A stretch of 64,000 nt of DNA, from contig VJWN01000014.1 of the NCBI GenBank assembly GCA_007644065.1, forward strand, positions 1,248,270 to 1,312,269, in the 5' to 3' direction. The DNA comes from Margaritispora aquatica (taxonomy: Eukaryota; Ascomycota; Leotiomycetes; Helotiales; Discinellaceae). The first letter of the stretch is position 1, and each line of letters opens with the position of its first letter. The notes beneath the pieces were generated by a model that was not told the origin of the DNA, made no database searches, and saw only the letters and a program-made list of their open reading frames with translations. Position numbers and translations under genes: made by a program. Below are positions 35,722-47,092 of this stretch, piece by piece.

Positions 35722-37664
35722 ACAAAGGAGGTGGATTAGAATGAGGAGAAGGAATAGGGAAAGAAGGAAGGAGAAGAGACCCAGGAAAGGAGATGGATAG
35801 AATAAAGGTTAGTGATGGCGAAGTAAACTGTATAGTACATGAAAATGGTACCTCGTTAGAGTGGCGCTCGCTTAATAAACATGGCGTTGTGGCCCTGCAT
35901 TCTTCCCAGCAATATCAAAAATCCTTTGGGAGAGGCAGGTCCTTGACTTTACATGTATGTTTTTTCTGCAGCCATGATGCAACTCTAGGTTGATTGCCAA
36001 ACGCCGCGTTCGAGGGCTCGAGAGCACAGCGCGCTTGTGAAATGCGGTTCTATGATGGCATCTTCGCATTGTGCAATCACTTTCTCTTCGCTCAAATCCT
36101 GCCATTGAGACACGGAATATTTGCGAATGGACTCAGAAGTCGATTGAAAGCTCGTATGGGATCTGCCACCGCGAATGGAATTGGAGTTCTTTGTTTGGAA
36201 TATTGTCGATTGGTCAATGGATCGGCAGAGGCGATATACAAGTTAGCCATATCAATCCGATATGTGCTACCAGCCTACTTCGAGTTCTACTTTTTTGGAG
36301 ACTGTCAAGTGGTAGGTGTCAGCGTCAGCATTGGCATTGGCGTTCTCCAATATCCCCTGTTCATGGACCATATTATATCGGCCGGCCACTTGTAAGGCCA
36401 AAGCCAGTATTCGAAGATCGTTCTCGGGTACCTGCGTCACAGTATGAGAAGAATACATTTGGCCAGGGATCCTCCAGTAGCAAAACTACAAGCATCTATA
36501 GTCTATGGAGCCGAACAAAATGTGATCTTAATGGAGCTATGACCATCCCTAATTTAGTCATAAATTGGGGGTCTGCTACTCAAAGTACTACTGTTGTATA
36601 CTATAAGATCATTTCTATTCCTAGTTCTACCCTACATACTTAACATCTTCTGACTTACTATCTCTAGCGATACGATGGTTGTATAGGACATGTTTGTGAA
36701 GGAATTCCGTTAACGCCTATTTAATGCAAAGCAGTTCCGACACTATTAGCTGATGATTCCGGAGAACGGAGGGGTTAACTCTGCTGAGAAGAGTTTGGCT
36801 AAATTCTTGGGACGTCGTGCGAATCCAGAAAATTTTATTCGGAATCTACTTTAGACCGTTTGGAGAAGGAGCGGCAGAGTACCATGTTTTGGAGGACTTT
36901 TAAGGGCTGATATAGAGGCAAGATTGTCTCTGTAATTGGGATTTTTGCGAGGTAATGGAGTGATCGACGCTTGTCCTCTAAATCTTGGGCATGAGGATTC
37001 GGTTAAGATCAGAGGAGCCATGCATGAGGTATGCAATCAGCCGTTGCTGGTACGGATGTTTGCAATTCATCAATACGCTTCATACGCGTCGCGTATAAGA
37101 ATAGAATAACTCATTCGCTCACTCATAGACGCATTCCCACATCTGGAATTCGACGTGGGGGTGTACAACAAACGAGTCCGTCACATGACACCTGGCTGTT
37201 TTCGCTCGGTTGACGCCTGTCACAATCTGACACTGATTGAGGCTGAGCTTTCGTGTAAGATTCCTTCTTGATTCCCCCGTGTCACCCTCTATTTAGAACC
37301 TCTAGCTGTAAGCCTTTGAGCAACATAGAGTTCTGTTAGGGACTTCTAAAATTCGGAACAGAATTTGGCATCTACTTTAAGATACTGGCGGCTCCCCGTT
37401 TCATACTGTTTGAATCGTGATGTAATTGGTAGTTTCACAACATCGCCGGCTCCGTGGAATTTGAGACCGCCCTGAGACATTTGGATGATCAGCTCAGGGG
37501 AGGGTACATAAGCTTACCAGCTTCCCGTCGGTGGCCCACCAACGACGCTCCGGATCGTTCCTTCTTTTGACTTTGTGTGGAGAGAGGCTTGCCAGATTTG
37601 ACATCGACACCTTCGTTGTAGCAGTGCGAATTGATTTCCGACACAACACGATTCGACCAGCGCC
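35722..37664. other. Intergenic region, 1.9 kb
   Basis: No supported gene. Two overlapping plus-strand frames near 35994-36643 (133 and 190 codons) show no motif or credible splice pattern. The last few hundred bases are the presumed promoter of the sugar transporter. Confidence 0.55.
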
Positions 37665-39429
37665 ATGAGTATGGAAATGGATCGTAAGAGTGTGCTGGGG
37701 CAGGGCAAGCTGACAGAGATTGATCTGGGAATGAAGACACCGACGCAAGCGGGTCTGTATGCCGCTGGACAGCATCAGCAAAACTGGAGGGAAGCTGTTA
37801 GAGCGAGCCCAAAGGCTTTGGGATGGTGTGAGTTTTGATTGCCTTTGGTTGAGGGCAGTGCTGATTGATGGATCAGGTTGCTATGCATTATTCACATGTG
37901 TGATGTGGGGATACGACGGTCTTGCGAGTTCAGTCAGTTCAATTAGTCCAAGTAAAGGGTGCTCGCTAATAAAACTCTCTTCAGATTGTCCTGGCGATAG
38001 AGCAGTTCCGCGAAGACTACGGCACTGAGTTTAATGGCTCGTTTGTGGTTCCTGCAATATGGCAGTTGGGTCTTGGAGGGGCAAGTTTGTTTGGACTGCT
38101 GTTTGGAGGTGTTGGGGCCGGATATCTTTCGAAGCGGTGGGGAAGGCAGTTGTGCATGTTCATTTCATACGGTTTGTTGGCGCATTGTGCTTTTTTGCCG
38201 ATACGATGCTGACATTGTTCAGTTTTCAGTATTATTGGAGTTTTCCTGCAGTGGTACTCAAGTCCTGGGGACTTACCAATGTTATTTGGAGGCAAAGTGC
38301 TCACAGGCATCCCACTTGGTGGTATGTATAAAAAGTTTCTCGATGGGCATTTGTTAAGATATCGTTAGTATTTATCACTATCGCGCCGACCTATTGCGCA
38401 GAAATTGCTCCTTTCGCACTTCGTGGTGCTGTTACAGCAGCCGTGAACTGGAGTATCGTCCTCGGTCAATGTCTAGCTTATGTCGTCATGCGACAGACTC
38501 AATACTCTAAGGACGCGAACGCCTACCGGATTCTGTTCGGCATCCAATGGGTCTTCGCAGGCGTTGCTCTCATAATCCTCCCATTTTTCCCCGAATCGCC
38601 TTATCAACTGGTCTCCCAAGGCAGGATCGAAAAAGCACGAGCAAACACAAGGAGACTATACAACAGGAATTTCAATGTTGATGGTTTCATGGCATCAATT
38701 AAGCTAGACTTAGAGACGCAATTACAAACACAGAATGAAGCTAGCTTCCGGGAGTGCTTTCAAGGGACGAACAAGCTTCGTACTCTCATCGCCATGAGCA
38801 CATTCTTCATCCAATCCGTTTGCGGAATTGGGTGGATCATCGGTTACATGGCCTACTTTCTCGAACTAGGAGGACTGACGATTGAGAATGCATTTAATGC
38901 AACCGTCATCCTCTCCTTCATCATGCTCATCGGTAACATGGTCGGCTGGGTCTTTGTCGAACGGTTTGGACGTCGCTCAACCGCTCTCTACGGATCCATC
39001 ACCCTCGCCGTCACGCTCTTCATGATCGGCATCGCGGCTCTGATTCCGTCCAAAAATGCCATCTGGGTTCAGGTCTTCTTCATGGCCATCTGGTCCTTCA
39101 CGTATCAATCTACTATTGGCTCCGTGGCCTGGCCTATCATCACCGAGGTCTCGAAATCGAGTCTACGCGGGCACACGCAGAGTCTAGCAACGGTCACAAC
39201 GGGCATTGTAGGCGCGGTGAGTGGTGTTGTGTTGCCTTTTTTGGTGAATCCTGATCAGGGGAATCTGGGAGGAAAGATTGCGTTCATTTATGGCAGCATT
39301 TTAGCCGTTTCGTGTGTTGGCGTGTGGCGATACTATCCTGAGACAAAGGGGAGGACGTTTGTGGAGATTGATAGGCTCTTTGAGATGGGTGTTAAGCCGA
39401 GGGATTTTGAGAAGACTGTTTTGGCTTGA
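37665..39429 (+). CDS. MFS sugar transporter, maltose/alpha-glucoside permease type, 521 aa
   Basis: Five exons: 37665-37827, 37877-37932, 37985-38171, 38223-38321, 38369-39429. The four introns are 47-52 nt, all with GT-AG ends and compatible phases (1, 0, 1, 1). The joined protein has the sugar-porter signatures: ALFTCVMWGYDGLASS in span 1, a GYLSKRWGRQ loop, FFPESPYQLVSQGR in the central loop and PETKGRTFVEID after the last span. Twelve spans are expected in the plasma membrane, with proton symport of a sugar. The start (PKALGWCCYALFTC) matches fungal maltose/alpha-glucoside permeases better than hexose carriers, but the substrate is inference. The next gene downstream, 1.5 kb away on the same strand, is a secreted endoglucanase, so import of its oligosaccharide products is an attractive possibility. 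Confidence 0.92.
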
Positions 39430-40965
39430 TGGGATGTGCGTTTACGTGTGGTTAGGCTGCCATTGCGTTGGCGTTGGTTTTAGGTCATAATGTGTGGAAT
39501 GGAGGCTAGATTGTATATATTTTTGGGGTGGGAATCACTTTTTAGAATAGCGAGCATGGTATACTGAGGTACTAGGTTGCTTGGGAATAGCACCGCATCT
39601 TGGTTTTTCTTTTTGCAATCTGGGACATATTGTTTTGTGTGGGTAAGATTGTGAAACAGGATTGACTGGAGATATCATTGAGTCGAAGTTTAGGAATGTA
39701 AGTAGTGTCCTCGAAGGTAAGTAATCTTACATACCTTCTGCACTTCTGAACAATCCAAGTGACTGCAGTCAAGTGGTTAGGGCCCCTTTTTTGGTTTAAT
39801 CTCAAACTTGTCGGGAGCTTACTATCCTAGTCAAGTGACCCAAGTCAAATGCATGTGAACTCAAGGCAATGTTCTGACACCACAGCGAGCTCATGGAGTC
39901 TCCTTCTTTTCCTGTTTTCATGGAACACCAATCTTGGGAAAGGTTGCGGGAAGGGGAGAAGGAATGGGAATGTTTCAAGACACAGGCATCTTTTCACAAG
40001 CGAGCAAAGCTGCAACCAGGGATATAACCCATTCACTCGTTACTCCGCTCTCGCATTTGTCCAGCGAATAGGAGGAGGAGTTTTGTTTGAAATATAAAGA
40101 ACTCGCTATTCAGCACCAATCGTATTCGTATCTCATTACCCTTCTCATCGTATGTCAAATGTTTTTTCTCTTCGGTCTGCGGGCGGAAAGCACCGAAATA
40201 CTTCAGGCACATTGTGTTTGCCCCACATTCGACACCGAAATCCTCGCTTATCTGATCAGCTGCCCCCTTTTCTACCGGATCTGCTGTCCGCTTGAGGTGT
40301 GCGCTGTGGCAGTGTCTTTAACCTTATAACCTTATTTCGGCCGATGTTTAGTTTGCTTGATAATCTCCGCATTCGAATTCCGGCTCTCGAGGGGAATTTG
40401 GGAAGGGAGTAAGTGTATTTGTTTTGGGGATTGTCTGAAGATGTTAGACATGGTATGGTGAAGGTCGTACTAGTACTGTATGCAGAGAGCAGAGACATAA
40501 CCTAGATCAGTGCACTGCCTTCAAATCTTTGAAGAACATAAGTATGTATGTCTGTGTGTTCGCTTGGTTGGTCGCAAAGTGGCGACTTGGCGGACCTGGA
40601 CGGAGCGGAGCGGAGGGCGTGCATCCACCCAGGTACCGTTCCGTTTTAGGAACAAATGCCGAAGTGAGTGTGATTTTTCGAAATTTTAACTAGTAGAGTC
40701 GCCTTTTTAGCTCCTTTTAGTGGTGGAATATGATGCATTCTCGTGAGATCAATCTGGGGAATTGTCGGCAGTGGAAAATGCGTTGCTTACCCCAAACTGA
40801 CCGATGAAGTGTTGTGGGGAAATCTTGTCAGGTGCTGAGATGGAATTATGAGGCTAAAGTCACGATGCTCCGTCGTGGAATGAGATAAAGTGACTAGTTC
40901 TCGCTGTTCAAGGAAGAGAGAGGATTTGTTCAGTCAAGGAAGAAAAGAGCTTTGGAAAAAGTGCA
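39430..40965. other. Intergenic region and cellulase promoter
   Basis: No supported gene. The final 400 bp before 40966 are the endoglucanase promoter and hold candidate XlnR and CreA sites. A GGAGCGGAGCGGAG direct repeat lies near 40600. Confidence 0.6.
40814..40858 (+). promoter_or_regulatory. Candidate CreA and XlnR/Xyr1 sites
   Basis: GTGGGG at 40814-40819 fits the CreA consensus SYGGRG. GGCTAAA at 40852-40858 fits the XlnR/Xyr1 core GGCTAA(A), about 108 bp before the cellulase start codon. Both are short motifs that occur by chance, so context is the main support. Confidence 0.45.
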
Positions 40966-43244
40966 ATGCGGGCTTCGACGATTCTTGGTTTGCTGACGGC
41001 TTTGGGTGCGAATACCGTCACTGCTCAGTCTGGTGCTTGGGAACAATGTGGAGGACTCACATGGAGCGGGGGTAAGCTATCTTGTTTATTTTTGTGTCTT
41101 GTACGACTTTAATTCGATTGTTGGGAGAATCTTTGGAGATTTGCGGCAGTTTAAAGTAATCTTGCTTCGCTTCGCCTGGAATTTAACATGGAAAGAACAT
41201 GTGCTGACTTGTTTGTAGCCACCACGTGTGTGTCTGGATACTACTGTTTCTATTATCAGCTGTGTAAGTATCCTCCAAGCTTTGTATCAAGGCGAGAGTA
41301 TTCTAATATGAAAAAGATTACTCCCAATGCATCCCGGGAACCGCAAGCAGCGTTAGCTCTGCAGCTGCATCCAGCAGCAAGAGCTCCTCTTCGTCTTCAA
41401 AGTCAAGCAGCAAGTCATCAACTGCTACTACCTTGTCGACCAAGACAAGCACCAGCAGCACGAAGATCTCGACTTCCACTTCGTCCTCCAAGAGCTCGTC
41501 TTCTTCCAGCATCTCCAAGACCTCTTCATCTACCACTTCCTCCAAATCGTCTTCCTCATCCAAGGCCTCGTCTTCCTCATCGGCTTCAAAGACATCATCA
41601 GGAGCTTGCACAGCTACCTTCACGCCCATCACTGCCTCCGCTGCTTATGCTGCGCTTAACCCAGGCTGGAACTTAGGCAACACCCTCGATGCCATCCCAG
41701 ACGAGGGATCATGGAACAACGTTCCCGTCATCGCTTCCACGTTCTCAAACGTGCAAGCCAAGGGCTTCAAAAGTGTCAGAATCCCAGTCACATGGGCTTA
41801 CCACTTCGACACTGGATCCCCCAGCTGGACCGTTACCACTGCTTGGATGGATCGCGTTGAGGTCGTCGTTGATCAAGCACTCTCTCTGGGTTTGTATGTT
41901 ATCCTGAACGTCCACCACGATTCTTGGATTTGGGCAGATGTTTCAGCATCGGGAGCAAACCTTACGATGATTGAGGAGAAGTTCCTCAGTCTTTGGACCC
42001 AAATCGGTACCAGGTTCAAGTGCAAGAGCTCCAAGCTTCTCTTCGAGGCCATCAACGAGCCTCCGGGAACCACTCAGGCTCACGGTGATGAGTTGAACAA
42101 GCTCAACGGTCTCTTCTTGCAAGGTATCAATGCTGCTGGAGGTTACAACTCTCAGCGTGTTGTTTCGCTCTGTGGACCAAGCATGGACAGCGCCAAGACC
42201 TCGCTCTTCTTCAAGGCTCCAACCACCTTCTTGAGCCAACCATGGGGAATCCAATTCCATTACTACAGCCCTTACGACTTCATCTTCGGCGCATGGGGCA
42301 AGACCATCTGGGGTTCGGATGCGGATAAGTCTGCCATGCTTTCTGATTTCGCATTCTACAACAGCAACTTCACCGGCATTCCTACTTTCATTGGTGAGTG
42401 GGAGGCTGCTGTTGGACATACCGAGACAGCGGCAAGATGGAAGTACTTCGATTACTTCCTAAAGACAGCCAAGTCCTTTGGTTACTCAACCATCCTGTGG
42501 GACAATGGTCTTGGAGCCTACGACCGTACCAACAACGTGTGGTATGATCCCGCTGAAGTCAACATTCTCCTGAGCGCATCTGCCGGCGTCTCCAACGCAC
42601 TGGCAGATAGCACTGAAGATGGAAGCGCAACATCTTGGACCTCAAGCGCCTACCTCTTCCACAAGGTCGGTGACGCGGTTGTGGCACAAACAGCTTCATA
42701 CACTCTCAATGGCAACAGCTTGCTCTCGATCAAGAACTCAGCCGGAACCACACTGACCAGCTCACAATACTCCATCTCCGGTGGAGTCGTGACATTCACA
42801 GCTGCCTACCTGAGCACTCTGTACTCCGCATCTTCAGCAGCAGGCATCAAGGACACCTTGACACTTACCTTCTCCGCTGGTGCCGCGCTCACGCTCACAG
42901 TCGTGCAATACGACACTCCTACCGTCACGACCAGCACTATTGCCGTCAACACCGCGGCCGATTACCTCTTCCCTATCACGTACAAGGGATTGCCCCAGGT
43001 TGCAGCCGTCAAGGCCATGCTTGCCGATGGCACATACCTCGCTGATTCGTGGACCGTGTATCTTGGACCACTCCAAAATGCCAGATGGACCTATGGCAAC
43101 TGGGATTTCGATGCTGGTAACTTCATCATCCGCCAGTCGGGTATGACGGCGCTTCAGGCCTCGGGACAGACTGTCACACTGACTGTCGAGTTCTTCCCAA
43201 GAAGTGTGGGTGCCAACTCTTTGACTATCACTGTTACTCAGTAA
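40966..43244 (+). CDS. Secreted endoglucanase, CBM1-GH5 with X2/CBM46-like tail
   Basis: Three exons: 40966-41071, 41219-41263 and 41317-43244, giving 692 residues. A signal peptide (about 1-20, cut after VTA) leads to a CBM1 (WEQCGGLTWSGATTC...YYSQC), assembled only across both introns. A Ser/Thr/Lys linker runs to about 145. The GH5 barrel begins with GWNLGNTLD near 167 and has VHHDSW near 249. The acid/base is Glu298 in FEAINEP and the nucleophile Glu411 in FIGEWEA. The last ~190 residues are beta-rich and resemble the CBM_X2 plus CBM46 modules of bacterial GH5_4 enzymes. It should hydrolyse beta-1,4-glucan or xyloglucan outside the cell. It follows a sugar transporter. Subfamily GH5_4 is my assignment by architecture. 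Confidence 0.93.
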
Positions 43245-43508
43245 AAGTTTTGTAGTTGAGAAAGGAAATGAGGTGGATTGGATTTGTATATGCTTGAATT
43301 CTTGTAAATATTCTTTATTTCTTAGGAGAAAAGTACATATTCAGTGTCTTCGACATCATTGAACTTGATTCATTGTTGAGTTTGAAGGTTGACCCAATTG
43401 AAGTTGAAAAGTGAATGATTATTGTGAACGTAGATATGCATTATATCCAACATCACCTAAAACCAACTCTGACGATTGTAAGCCAAGCCTAGCGTCCAGG
43501 TTCCAACA

Positions 43509-43700
43509 CAAGACAGCCGACGCATGGCTCAGTTGGCGCAATGGTAGGCGTATGAGCTACGGGTCACGGCTGTCTTGGGGTGGATCAACAACCAAGGCGA
43601 CAACCGTTATGACACCACGGTCTTTCGACTTTCCGGCTTTAAAAATCCTCATTTCAGAGATGGTTTCTAAGGGACTCCCGAGGGGAGTCCTGGAGTTTTG
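43509..43700 (+). ncRNA. Candidate tRNA-derived structured RNA or SINE-like element
   Basis: A perfect tRNA-type A box (TGGCTCAGTTGG, 43525-43536) sits in a stretch that matches the 5' half of a eukaryotic tRNA up to the anticodon arm. It is enclosed by a perfect 11-bp inverted repeat, CAAGACAGCCG (43509-43519) and its complement (43567-43577). A weak B-box-like TTTCGACTTTCC lies at 43623-43634. An 8-bp hairpin (43672-43690) and a TTTT run follow. No normal T arm pairs with the 5' half, so it is not an intact tRNA. It could be a tRNA-derived SINE, a Pol III transcript or a relic. Confidence 0.35.
43672..43690 (+). other. Perfect 8-bp hairpin
   Basis: GGACTCCC, loop GAG, GGGAGTCC. It lies just before a TTTT run. 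Confidence 0.8.
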
Positions 43701-44569
43701 CTGTTCTTATTCCAAGGTATGCCGCCGAAGTAACTTTTGGCGATGAGTTTAAGTGGGTCGGTTTTGTTAAATATTAAGCGACGGCCAGGTGACGATGGTA
43801 GGGTGGGCGACAGCGAGGCTGTTAGTGAGATATTTTGCTATCAAGGGTTAAGTCTTAACTGCTTTGTCTTTGCTCTTTGAGTTATTGTCTATTGTTATTT
43901 CTCGCTGAAAGATACTTAACCACAATGTTATCCTACTCTTGAATACCGATCTTCTCCAGAATACTCTGACATTTCAAAGGAAAGAAAGCAGCATACTATC
44001 TCACGCTACGACACGCATTGAAACCGTACTGCCATGTGAGCATATTCATCTCTTAGTTCTGTTCGAATGCCCTGCCCGTATTCTTAGAGCTAGGCTACAA
44101 AGATAGCCCCTTTCCTTCAGTAGGGTTCCATCACAGGTGTGTGTACCTAGCACACGATCTTGACCAGTAATTCTAAACGACAAGTTGGATGATACTTGCA
44201 CCTTCTGGTATGCTATGTCTCGCACCGGGTTGCATAAAAAGTGCTGAAGGGAGACAAATTGGCACCTTAATCTTCTTCAAACAGCTGCCATGCAGCAATC
44301 ATGCAAGGAAGCAGCTAGAGCACAGGTCTGCATAGAAAGTGCAGCTTCTCCAATGTTTGATATGCTGCTGAAAGAACAAAAGGTAGCATGACTAGCAGCT
44401 TCTATGGAAGAAGTTGGCTATACTTAACAACAGTCATTGCCACACTCAATGACAGAAAGTATCTCATTCCTCAGAACACTTCTCAACCTCAATCTCCATC
44501 GACCACTGATTCTTACGCCAGTAAATTCAGACTTGAATCGTGTTGAAAAGGCAGTCATCAACTGCAACC

Positions 44570-47092
44570 ATGCCGCCCAAGAAAGATGTAAGCTTTTGTC
44601 CCTACACTTGTATGGTGCTTTACCACTGCTGACATATTCTTAAGACTCAAGTGTCGGCCGAGAAGAGGGTAGAATCGCATGTTACTTTCAGTTGGGATAC
44701 TCAAGCCCAAGCATCCAGCTATGATAGGATCGGGGAGATGCCCTCGCTAGATAATGTTAAGCAGAAGCAAGGCGAAGGTTACAACCATTCCGAGGATGCT
44801 AGCATTCACCCCACACCAGAGGACAAGAAAGATAAGGGCAGATCTAACGCCAGCATCGCAAAATCTGTAACAAGGAGAGCCAGACAGTCTAATTTTGGGA
44901 CTTCAGCCGCGATCAAGACTCTCTACATGGCAAATACCTATGGAACCCCCACATGGGTCGACGCTCCACCTGCTGGACACAACGAAGCATACTTCAGCGC
45001 GGTTTCTAACAATAGATTTGCTATACAAGTGTATATGAAGCAAGATCCTAATGCTGAAGCTGTTTATGGGGTGAGACCTTTCATCTACCACCAGGTTGAC
45101 TTACAAAGTCCAATTTTGGTTGACGCCCTGAGGGATATGTTAAAAGATGAGGATATACATCTGGCAAAGGAACAGGTTGCAACTTTCTCCGCTCCTTTCC
45201 AAGAACTCTATTTCTTGCGCGAGAGGATTTTGGCGTTGGCCGAAGTGACCTCAGAAGATGAGTTACTGAGCGAACACCTGGATCTATTGATTGAGGTCAT
45301 CAATGATCTCTTTGATGAAACACTTACCGAGCTCGGTCATCTCACAGCCTCTGGGCTTATGTCTTCTAAGCTTGCTTGGACTTGTTTCCCCAGGAACTCG
45401 ATGGTATACTGTAACTCTGCAGGTTCTGAACGCGTATATCGTGTCCTGAAGACAAGTTTGCATGGATCAGGTCTGGTTATCGAAGGCCAGGAAATCGCAT
45501 TCGATGGGTCGACTTTTGCATGGCAAACGGTGAGCCTGCGGATACATCCCTTTGCTGGAAATCGACCATTGACCAAGCTTCCATACTATCCTCTATCCTT
45601 TCACGAAGACCCCGAGGCAGTCAAGTCGAGATTGAAAATCCGGGCTAAAAACGTTTTGCAATATCAAGACTTGAATCATGCTGAATACTTGGGCGTAGGT
45701 ACAACGGCTGGGCCAGGCGCACGGAATAGATATAATGTAGGTAGGGGTTTCCAATTTACTATTAGTCATTCTAACTGGTTCCAGGTTGACGGCAGGGTTC
45801 TTATCGACTTTCACGGCTTCGAGAAGCATGGTGGAGGAACTCCAAGACGAGCATGTGCTGGAAATAATTTAACCAGGACCGTTACACATAGCCATATGTA
45901 CGGGGGGCTCAATTATGAGGGATATACTTCCGGGACAGAGGTGTTGGCTCCAAATGTAGTGGAAGGAAACCAGACTGAGTAATCGAGCCTCAGCAAGGAA
46001 TCGCAACAAGCGAACATAACCCAAATGCTAGCCAGAGAAGACGACTTGGTCTTTGTTTCACCAATATTGTATGGCTTCGCACTAAAGATCAAGCTCTGGA
46101 GTAAGTCTTGCCTTTGGAAATATGACTTAGCTGACAATTGATAGTGCAGTTTCACGTCGAAGATATCAAGCCCATTAGATGGAATGAAGAGGCTTATGGC
46201 CATCTAGTCTATCCAGAGGGACAAAAAGATATGCTTTTGACACTGGTGGATAATTATCAACGCCTTAAGATTGGAGTTGACGACGTGATTATGGGAAAAG
46301 GTAAATCTGTCCTGGCATGAATGAGCGATATTGACAATTTGGTTCCTAGGTCAAGGACTGATCATGCTACTATCCGGCCCTCCTGGTACGGGTAAAACAT
46401 TGACCGCCGAGGCTGTTGCTGACAAAAGCAAACGACCCTTATACTATCTCCAGGCAGAAGATCTTGGGACCCATCCCGCAACCCTTGGAACGAAGATCAA
46501 GAAGGTCTTCGAGATGGCTACCGAGTAAGTTCCCAAAGTCTCATTCATGATTTGCGATATCGAAGCTACTAACCCATATTCAAGGTGGGATGCCGTGATC
46601 CTTCTTGACGAAGCAGACGTGTTCATGGCAGAGCGAGACCAGAATAATTTGACGAGGAACGAACTTGTGTCCAGTAGGTCTTTGTTTCCAATCTGTTGTT
46701 CTATTGCTGATATCAAAGTCTTTCTCCGTGAGGTTGAGTATTTCAAGGGAATTCTCTTCCTGACAACAAACCTATATTCATCAATCGATGTCGCATTCCG
46801 TTCTAGAGTCAACATACACTTCGTCTTCAAATCGTTATCCTACTCATCTCGGTTGATAATTTGGGAGAAATTCCTCGCCCGTCTTCCTCCGGCAGACATC
46901 AGAGTGAGCTTGTCACAGCTAGACATGGAGGAGTTAGGCAAGTGGGAATTGAATGGAAGAGAGGTCAAAAATGTGATCAGAACGGTTCGTACTTGGTGCA
47001 TTTGCAAGAAGATCAACATGGATTTGTCAAGATTGGAGAATGGCATTCAAGCTACTGCTCCCCAAGCGGTTAAGAAGGAGGAGAAAGTCTAA
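44570..47092 (+). pseudogene. DUF7025-AAA ATPase, interrupted by one in-frame TAA
   Basis: Exons 44570-44587, 44645-45736, 45785-46100, 46145-46300, 46350-46524, 46585-46673 and 46719-47092 join in compatible phases to 740 codons. The N-terminal half matches DUF7025 (KAEYLGVGTT-like NHAEYLGVGTTAGPGARN, VDGRVLIDFHGFEKHGGG). The C-terminal half is an AAA module: Walker A GPPGTGKT, Walker B AVILLDEADVFMAERDQ, sensor LFLTTN and an arginine-finger region AFRSRVNIH. TAA at 45980-45982 (codon 436) lies between GNQTE and SSLSKESQQANITQMLARED, where relatives run straight through. No good intron removes it. Either the gene is recently disabled, or a DUF7025-only protein is made. CAA to TAA is a RIP-type transition. 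Introns of 48 and 45 nt are frame-neutral. Confidence 0.7.
45980..45982 (+). other. Premature TAA stop in the AAA ATPase gene
   Basis: The only lesion found in an otherwise splice-competent gene. The 40 codons on both sides stay colinear with the family pattern. The stop is followed by TCG. Confidence 0.7.

Larger units (their letters stand above)
43245..44569. other. Intergenic region with tRNA-derived element
   Basis: No protein gene is supported. The notable content is the structured tRNA-like element at about 43509-43700, described separately. The remainder is plain AT-rich spacer and the promoter of the AAA gene. Confidence 0.55.

Noticed and set aside
35994..36643. Two overlapping plus-strand frames of 133 and 190 codons
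   Set aside because: The frames compete with each other, lack motifs and cannot be extended by convincing introns.
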